This document shows, piece by piece, positions 5,786 to 10,126 of a DNA stretch of 10,126 bases. The position numbers and the translations under genes are program-made. The DNA is from an uncultured Verrucomicrobiota bacterium (GTDB lineage Bacteria > Verrucomicrobiota > Verrucomicrobiia > Methylacidiphilales > Verrucolacustridaceae): assembly GCA_903905395.1 (NCBI GenBank), contig CAIVGD010000298.1, positions 1 to 10,126 of the forward strand, written 5' to 3'. Each line of letters begins with the position of its first letter. Positions within the stretch are counted from its first letter, which is position 1. Under the pieces are notes generated by a model that worked only from the letters and a program-made list of their open reading frames with translations, did not search any database and was not told the DNA's origin.

Positions 5786-5865
5786 GGACTTTTTTTTAAA
5801 ACCCGTACGGCGGTGACTGAGATTCTTGACACTGAGTGCGTCTCGCTCGCAACCTCCTCGTTTCC

Positions 5866-6192
5866 ATGATTCACCATCTCAAGCTCGTCCAACTCAAGGC
5901 AGGCCTGCCGGCTCACCGGGTGGAGGAGATCATGGTGGAAAGCCGGATCCGCATTTTAAAAATTCAGGATGTCTTAAGCCTGGCTTGCGGGAAAAAAATC
6001 CCTCTCCCCGGTCACGAGACCTCTCACGACCTTTTTCTGGCCCTGGAGTTTGAGAACAGCCTGAAGCGGACTTCGGCGTTCGATCATCCGCTCTACCAGC
6101 AGTTTGAAGCCCAGATCCTCAAGCCGAACGCGCAGAAGATCGAGGTGCTGGAATTTGAGATGGATCCGGGCAAAGACGTCCGTTTTTCCTGA
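5866..6192 (+). CDS. Conserved-looking small protein of unknown function
   Basis: I do not recognise this 108-residue protein. It begins MIHHLKLVQLKAGLPAHRVEE and contains about 17% basic residues. A short amphipathic helical start is followed by VESRIRILKIQDVLSLACGKKIPLPG, with a single cysteine at 41, and the C-terminal half is acidic, ending EFEMDPGKDVRFS. There is no signal peptide, membrane segment or recognisable catalytic motif, so it is probably cytoplasmic. The frame is open from a GTG at 5836, but the ATG at 5866 is the better start because it gives a cleaner N-terminus; neither has a clear ribosome-binding site. The glycosyltransferase-like gene starts 27 bases after the stop, so the two may be co-transcribed. 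The third-position G/C bias and the uninterrupted frame argue that it is real. Confidence 0.6.
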   Translation: MIHHLKLVQLKAGLPAHRVEEIMVESRIRILKIQDVLSLACGKKIPLPGHETSHDLFLALEFENSLKRTSAFDHPLYQQFEAQILKPNAQKIEVLEFEMDPGKDVRFS

Positions 6193-6219
6193 TCGGCCGA
6201 GTGGGAGGCCGGATCCGCG

Positions 6220-7380
6220 GTGAAAAAGCGGGCGGTCGTGGGAGTCGGGGTGGCCGGTTTTCCGGAAAAAGCGGCGGGTAATTCCTGGGCCTTTTTGCAG
6301 TGGGGTCTCGGCTTGCGGGAGCTGGGCTGGGAGGTGTGGCTGGTCGAATCCCTGCGCGCGGCGGAGTGTAAAAACAGCCGAGGAGAAGTCTGCGCCTTGC
6401 GGGAGAGCGTCAACCTGGCCCACTGGCAAAAGATTTTGAGGGAGATCGGCTGGGACGGAGGCGCGACTCTCCTCGTGGAAGGGGAGAAAATAGACGAGAA
6501 GCCGCTCCGCGAATTCGCCCAAGGGGCGGATCTTTTTCTAAACCTCTCCGGACATTTCAAGCGACCCGACCTGATCGAAGGGGCGGCACGAAAAGTGTAT
6601 GTAGATCTGGATCCAGCCTTCACCCAGATTTGGGCGAAGGTGTATGGCAGTGCGATGAATTTCGCAGGACACAATGCGTTTTGGAGTGTGGGTCTTTCCA
6701 TGGGGCGTGGCGCGGTCGTGCCCGATACCGGACACGACTGGAAGCCGGTGATTCCCCCCGTCTGCCGGCAGTTTTGGTCGCGGGCCGCGGCGGGGATCCC
6801 CACCGGACGGGCCGCGGAGATCGGGCGGAACCACTGGACGACGGTGACTCACTGGTACGGGTACGCCGCGGTGGAGTGGGAAGGGCGGGAATACGGCAAC
6901 AAGGCGACTGAGTTTGAAAAATTAAAGGAATGGCCGGGGCGATCCGGCCTTCACCCGCGGGTCGTGACCGATTTTGGCGAAGGGGAGGAGCGCAGTGGAT
7001 TTGAAAAAGCGGGATGGGAGTTTGTCGAACCCACGCCGATCTGCTCGGACTGGAAGGAGTATCGGTCGTTTCTGGCGTTGAGCCGGGGGGAGTTTTCTCC
7101 CGCCAAAGCGGGGTACGTGGCGGCACAGACGGGTTGGTTCAGCGACCGCAGTGTTCTTTATCTCTCCCTCGGCCGGCCGGTGCTACTGCAGGAGACGGGG
7201 TGGTCGCTCTGGTTGCCGGAGGGGAAGGGACTTGTTTCCTTTCGTTCCGCGGACGAGGCGGTGGAAAAGGTGCGGGAGATCGAGGGAAATTACGAGGCGC
7301 ACGCCCGCGCCGCGGAGAAGCTGGCGGAAGAGCATCTGGATGCGCGCCGGTCGATCCCGCAGGCACTGGCCTGGCTTTGA
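6220..7380 (+). CDS. Glycosyltransferase-like protein (GT-B / family 1 type)
   Basis: The 386-residue product looks like a two-domain GT-B glycosyltransferase. The N-terminal half has a Rossmann-like start with a glycine-rich loop (VVGVGVAGFPEKAAGNSWAF) and later strands LFLNLSGHF (105-113) and KVYVDLDP (125-132). The C-terminal half carries the most distinctive block: CSDWKEYRSFLALSRGEFS (275-293), then AKAGYV, TGWFSDRS (304-311) and YLSLGRPVLLQETG (314-327). The last resembles the nucleotide-sugar binding region of family 1 enzymes. A C-terminal helix follows, with EIEGNYEAHARAAEKLAEE. It would be cytoplasmic or membrane-peripheral, transferring a sugar to an envelope or secondary-metabolite acceptor; neither donor nor acceptor can be told. 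The start is GTG at 6220, with GGGAGG at 6203-6208, 11 bases upstream. Asd follows 62 bases downstream in the same direction. Confidence 0.62.
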   Translation: MKKRAVVGVGVAGFPEKAAGNSWAFLQWGLGLRELGWEVWLVESLRAAECKNSRGEVCALRESVNLAHWQKILREIGWDGGATLLVEGEKIDEKPLREFAQGADLFLNLSGHFKRPDLIEGAARKVYVDLDPAFTQIWAKVYGSAMNFAGHNAFWSVGLSMGRGAVVPDTGHDWKPVIPPVCRQFWSRAAAGIPTGRAAEIGRNHWTTVTHWYGYAAVEWEGREYGNKATEFEKLKEWPGRSGLHPRVVTDFGEGEERSGFEKAGWEFVEPTPICSDWKEYRSFLALSRGEFSPAKAGYVAAQTGWFSDRSVLYLSLGRPVLLQETGWSLWLPEGKGLVSFRSADEAVEKVREIEGNYEAHARAAEKLAEEHLDARRSIPQALAWL

Positions 7381-7442
7381 ACCGGGCCCCCGCGCTGCGA
7401 CAGAACCTTGGGCGCGGTGGCGGGAAAGGGTAGGATAGGGCG

Positions 7443-8468
7443 ATGGCCAAGAATTCTTACCGAGTTGCCGTTGTCGGAGTGACCGGCGCGGTCGGGCGGG
7501 AGATCCTCCGCGTTCTCGAGCGGAGGAAGTTTCCTGTTTCCGAGTTGATCCCCCTTGCCAGTGAACGTTCGGCGGGAACCGAGGTGGAGTTTGCCGGAAA
7601 AAAGTGGAAGGTGCGCACGCTGGCGGCGGCGGCCTTCTCCGGGGTGGACGTGGCGTTTTTCAGTGCAGGGGCAACGCGATCCCGCGAATTCATACCTGAG
7701 GCACGGAAGGCTGGAGCGGTCGTGGTGGACAATTCCTCGGCGTTCCGGATGGATGCGGGGGTGCCGCTGGTCGTGCCCGAGGTGAATGGGGAACTGCTCG
7801 ATGCCAAGCCGGGTCTGATCGCGAATCCGAACTGCTCGGCGGCGATTTTGGCGGTGGCGCTGGCACCTCTGCACCGGGCGGCGGGGTTGGAGAGCTTGGT
7901 GGTGGCGACGTATCAATCGGCGAGCGGGGCGGGGGCGCGGGCGATGCAGGAACTGGACCAGCAGGTGAGAGATTACGCGGAGGGGCGGAAACTGAAAGCG
8001 GAGGTGTTCCCCCACGTATTGGCTTTCAACCTTTTCTCCCATAACAGTCCTGTCGGAGCGGACGGATATAATGAGGAGGAGACGAAGATGGTGGAGGAGA
8101 CACGGAAGATTTTCGGGTTGCCGAAACTAAAGATGGTTCCCACCTGCGTGCGGGTGCCGGTGCCGCGCGCCCATTCCGAGGCGGTGGTGGCCAAATTTGC
8201 CAAGGCGCTTTCCGCCCAACAGGCGCGCCAGCTGTTCGCCCAGGCTCCGGGGGTACGGGTGGTGGATGAGCCGGCAAAGAATCATTATCCGATGCCGCAG
8301 GAGGCCACGGGCGAATTGGATGTGTTGGTCGGGCGGATCCGGGACGTGCCCGGGGATCCGCATTCCCTGGCATTTTTTCTATGCGGAGATCAACTTTTGA
8401 AGGGGGCGGCGTGGAACGCGGTGCAGATTGCCGAAGAGCTGGCCCGGCGGGGGGGCCTACCCACTTAA
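7443..8468 (+). CDS. asd: Aspartate-semialdehyde dehydrogenase
   Basis: Asd reduces 4-aspartyl phosphate to aspartate 4-semialdehyde with NADPH, the second step of the aspartate pathway and the branch point to diaminopimelate/lysine and homoserine. The 341-residue product has the Rossmann nucleotide-binding loop VVGVTGAVG (10-18), FFSAGATRSREF (72-83), VVDNSSAFR (94-102), the catalytic cysteine in NPNCSA (C131), YQSASGAG (157-164) and the catalytic histidine in RVPVPRAHSE (H244). It belongs to the shorter bacterial Asd branch, not the longer E. coli type. ATG 7443 has AGGA at 7432-7435, a 7-base spacing. It probably shares a transcript with the upstream glycosyltransferase gene. Its stop lies 12 bases from the stop of the convergent lipoprotein gene, with no clear terminator between them. 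The substrate is supplied by LysC, encoded about 4 kb upstream. Confidence 0.95.
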   Translation: MAKNSYRVAVVGVTGAVGREILRVLERRKFPVSELIPLASERSAGTEVEFAGKKWKVRTLAAAAFSGVDVAFFSAGATRSREFIPEARKAGAVVVDNSSAFRMDAGVPLVVPEVNGELLDAKPGLIANPNCSAAILAVALAPLHRAAGLESLVVATYQSASGAGARAMQELDQQVRDYAEGRKLKAEVFPHVLAFNLFSHNSPVGADGYNEEETKMVEETRKIFGLPKLKMVPTCVRVPVPRAHSEAVVAKFAKALSAQQARQLFAQAPGVRVVDEPAKNHYPMPQEATGELDVLVGRIRDVPGDPHSLAFFLCGDQLLKGAAWNAVQIAEELARRGGLPT

Positions 8469-8480
8469 TTCAAGCCAGGA

Positions 8481-8672
8481 TCACTTCGCGCCGCCGCTAC
8501 CGGGAATTCCGGAACCACCCTCCCACGAGGCGGGCTTATTCCAAGGGAGAGTATTGACGCTTTGTTCGTCCTTGGGGGTGCCGTCAGGATTTTTGCCGCT
8601 CCCGCTGGATGCGCACGCTGAGAGCAGGACTGTGGTCGCGAGGAAAAAGAGGGCGAGGACGCCGTGCTTCAT
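8481..8672 (-). CDS. Small putative lipoprotein
   Basis: The 63-residue product starts with a typical lipoprotein signal: basic MKH, a hydrophobic core VLALFFLATTVLL and lipobox LSAC, with C20 predicted to be acylated after signal peptidase II cleavage. The mature part of 44 residues is short and low in complexity, rich in Gly, Ser, Pro and Lys (for example GSGKNPDGTPKDEQ and GGSGIPGSGG), with a single NTLPWNKPASWE segment that looks conserved and may bind a partner. The frame extends 29 codons further upstream to 8759, but only the ATG at 8672 puts the signal peptide at the N-terminus. Its start lies 7 bases after the stop of the coiled-coil membrane protein gene, so they are probably co-expressed and act together at the envelope. 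No clear Shine-Dalgarno site is visible. Confidence 0.75.
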   Translation of the reverse strand: MKHGVLALFFLATTVLLSACASSGSGKNPDGTPKDEQSVNTLPWNKPASWEGGSGIPGSGGAK

Positions 8673-8679
8673 AAAAAAA

Positions 8680-9525
8680 TCAATACACCACCTGATCCCC
8701 GACCTCAAGAGCCGTGGCGGGGGTTCCGGGGAGAATATCGGCGACGGAGGTCTGGGCATCCACCGTCACCGTCTTGATCTTTCCGATCATTTTTTCGCCC
8801 CGGTAGATGACCATGGTCAGGCCTTCGACCACCTGATCATTTTTACCCAGATCCAAAATCACAAAATTCCAGGTGGGATTGACAGCAACAATTTTACCAG
8901 AGAGGGAGATCGATTTTGCACTGCCGGGTTTGGTCATTTCCACTTCCGTGCGGAGTCTTTTCAGCTCCAGATCGAGCGTGTCCTTCGTCTTGGCGAGGGC
9001 TTCGTTGACCTTTTTCAACTCATCCCTTTCGGTGGTGCGGTCGGCGATGTCTTGAAAAAGTTCCGTGGGCTTCTTGCCTTTGAGTTCGTCCGTGTACACC
9101 TGCAGTTGCTCGGAGGTTAACGTCAGTTTCGAGTTGGTGGATTCCAGATCCGTTTTGCTCGTGGTCAAGTCCTTGCTCAGCTTGTCCGCGGTAAGGCTAA
9201 GTTCCTGATTTTTGGCCTGAGCCTCATCCAGATCGGTTTTGGTTTTAGCCAAAGTTCCTTGAGCGCCCTTCAAATCGTCGCTCGTTATCCCCCAATTCTC
9301 CCCCGCCTTGGAAACGGTGGCGGCTGGTTCCGCCTCATTCTCCAAGAAACTCCCGGTGTACGGCAAGCCGAGAGACGAAAACTTGCCTCCGGTCAGGCTG
9401 GCCTCCACGGCGTGCAATTGGGTGGCGAAACGGGTTTTGGTGGTCATGACCATGCCGGCCAAGACGGCGGTTGCGAGGGAAAGCCCCACGGATCCTCCCA
9501 AGCTGATTTTTCCTGCAATCGTCAT
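8680..9525 (-). CDS. Membrane-anchored coiled-coil protein with C-terminal beta domain
   Basis: The 281-residue product has a single N-terminal transmembrane or uncleaved signal segment (about 8-27, SLGGSVGLSLATAVLAGMVM). A polar linker follows, then a long coiled coil (about 83-195) rich in K, T, D, E and L with repeated KT-DL units (KTKTDLDEAQ, TSKTDLESTNSKL, AKTKDTLDLEL). A compact C-terminal domain (about 205-281) reads SGKIVAVNPTWNFVILDLGKND...GLTMVIYRGEKMIGKIKTVTV...SVADI...GDQVVY. That domain resembles the small beta-barrel/SH3-like domains at the ends of MreC-like and flagellar-associated FlgT-like proteins, but I cannot assign it to a named family. The protein probably sits in the periplasm anchored to the inner membrane. 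The lipoprotein gene follows after 7 bases; the YacP-type gene lies 92 bases upstream. Confidence 0.72.
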   Translation of the reverse strand: MTIAGKISLGGSVGLSLATAVLAGMVMTTKTRFATQLHAVEASLTGGKFSSLGLPYTGSFLENEAEPAATVSKAGENWGITSDDLKGAQGTLAKTKTDLDEAQAKNQELSLTADKLSKDLTTSKTDLESTNSKLTLTSEQLQVYTDELKGKKPTELFQDIADRTTERDELKKVNEALAKTKDTLDLELKRLRTEVEMTKPGSAKSISLSGKIVAVNPTWNFVILDLGKNDQVVEGLTMVIYRGEKMIGKIKTVTVDAQTSVADILPGTPATALEVGDQVVY

Positions 9526-9617
9526 ACGGGTTGTTGGGAGAGAGAATTCCCCCTCGGGTCGATTTTCCCAAGGCGATTTAGTTTTTTTATTGGGGGGTTA
9601 TTGGCGAGCCTGCGAAT

Positions 9618-10097
9618 TCATGTGAGCTTCTTTTTTCGGTAACGCGCCATCGATTCGCTCAATTCCTGTCCCGCGACGCGCAATTCGTCCAACAGCCAAT
9701 CGGGGGAGAAGCCGAAAGCCCCGAGGGATTCCACCGCCGTCATTTCCGCATGATCCGCCGTGACCACCCCGATTTCGCCCTTGTCGGCGTGGGCTTGGAC
9801 GATCCGTTCGATGAGGCTGTCCGCAGTCTGCCCGGATGAGGCGTAGAGCACTGCGAGGGAGTCACGCGCGCCCTCTTCTTTTCCCCCCGCCTGCCCATCA
9901 AACACCAGCGTGACCCGCCAACGCCCCGAGTCGTGCAGGGTGGCAAGGTGGCGAATCAGTTCTTGCCGGGCGGCGGCCGGGTTTTGCGCGTGCTGGGAGC
10001 GGAGATTTGGCCACGCGTGCAGAACGCTGTGACCATCGACGAGCAGGTATCGGGAGAGGGGTGCGGGGTCCGTGGAGGGCCGCGCGGGGGGGCTCAT
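9618..10097 (-). CDS. YacP-type NYN-domain protein (putative RNase)
   Basis: The 159-residue product matches the YacP/DUF901 family of PIN-like NYN-domain proteins, whose studied member Rae1 (B. subtilis YacP) is a ribosome-associated mRNA endonuclease. The N-terminus has YLLVDGHSVLHAWP (17-30, with D21 in the place of the family's DGYNV). Next come VTLVFDG (62-68, D67), SSGQTADSLIERIV (87-100, D93) and GEIGVVTADHAEM (107-119, D115). Together these four acidic residues fit the metal-binding cluster of PIN/NYN nucleases. The C-terminus is basic (ARYRKKKLT). It is cytoplasmic. The ATG at 10097-10095 overlaps the stop of a gene entering from the right edge (ATGA). Family assignment is good; activity and targets are unproven. 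Confidence 0.85.
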   Translation of the reverse strand: MSPPARPSTDPAPLSRYLLVDGHSVLHAWPNLRSQHAQNPAAARQELIRHLATLHDSGRWRVTLVFDGQAGGKEEGARDSLAVLYASSGQTADSLIERIVQAHADKGEIGVVTADHAEMTAVESLGAFGFSPDWLLDELRVAGQELSESMARYRKKKLT

Positions 10098-10126
10098 CCC
10101 GCGGCGGGCTTGGGGGCTTTGGCCGC
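10094..10126 (-). CDS. C-terminal tail of an unidentified upstream gene (partial)
   Basis: On the minus strand from the window edge, one frame reads AAKAPKPAAG followed by TGA (10096-10094), overlapping the ATG of the YacP-type gene as ATGA. An Ala/Lys/Pro-rich end is common in basic C-terminal tails of nucleic-acid-binding proteins, but ten residues are too few to identify the gene. Only the stop-start overlap supports it. Confidence 0.4.
   Translation of the reverse strand, partial: AAKAPKPAAG

Noticed and set aside
5826..5854. TTGACA at 5826 as promoter for the 5866 gene
   Set aside because: No -10-like hexamer lies 16-18 bases downstream.
5836..5865. GTG start giving ten extra residues to the 5866 gene
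   Set aside because: There is no ribosome-binding site, and the extra residues (MRLARNLLVS) look unlike the rest; the ATG at 5866 is preferred, though not proven.
8673..8759. Upstream start for the lipoprotein giving a 92-residue protein
   Set aside because: It would place the signal peptide internally and overlap the end of the coiled-coil gene; the ATG at 8672 gives a proper lipobox.

Overview
The window looks like chromosomal DNA from a GC-rich bacterium, most likely a member of the Verrucomicrobiota/PVC group. That placement is an inference. It rests on the set of bactofilin genes, the coiled-coil protein plus small lipoprotein pair, the surface-type glycosyltransferase family, and the scarcity of strong Shine-Dalgarno sites. 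No taxonomic marker such as rRNA is present. No phage, transposase, CRISPR array or recent mobile element is visible.

Layout. Positions 1-1740 (minus) hold the first 580 codons of aconitate hydratase, cut by the window edge. Positions 1741-2070 are a gene-free divergent region with a nested GC-rich REP-like palindrome and a separate 28-bp operator-like palindrome. Positions 2071-3312 (plus) encode aspartate kinase LysC, which overlaps by four bases a DoxX-family membrane protein gene (3309-3770). A tRNA-Lys(CTT) follows at 3824-3896, with a good intrinsic terminator at 3988-4018. Positions 4191-5231 (plus) encode a short bactofilin-like protein and a protein with two zinc ribbons fused to a bactofilin-like repeat region. 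Facing them is a classical bactofilin at 5263-5748 (minus), which may be read from a nearly leaderless mRNA. A small protein of unknown function (5866-6192) and a glycosyltransferase-like protein (6220-7380) precede aspartate-semialdehyde dehydrogenase Asd (7443-8468). The right end is a minus-strand group: the last codons of an unidentified upstream gene, a YacP-type NYN-domain nuclease, a membrane-anchored coiled-coil protein, and a small lipoprotein.

How the genes may work together. LysC and Asd catalyse the first two steps of the aspartate pathway to lysine (and diaminopimelate), threonine and methionine, yet they lie about 4 kb apart with envelope and cytoskeleton genes between them. The three bactofilin-type genes could form one cytoskeletal scaffold with an unusual zinc-ribbon subunit. 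This compact cluster is the most interesting part of the window. Aconitase belongs to the TCA cycle and has no evident link to its neighbours.
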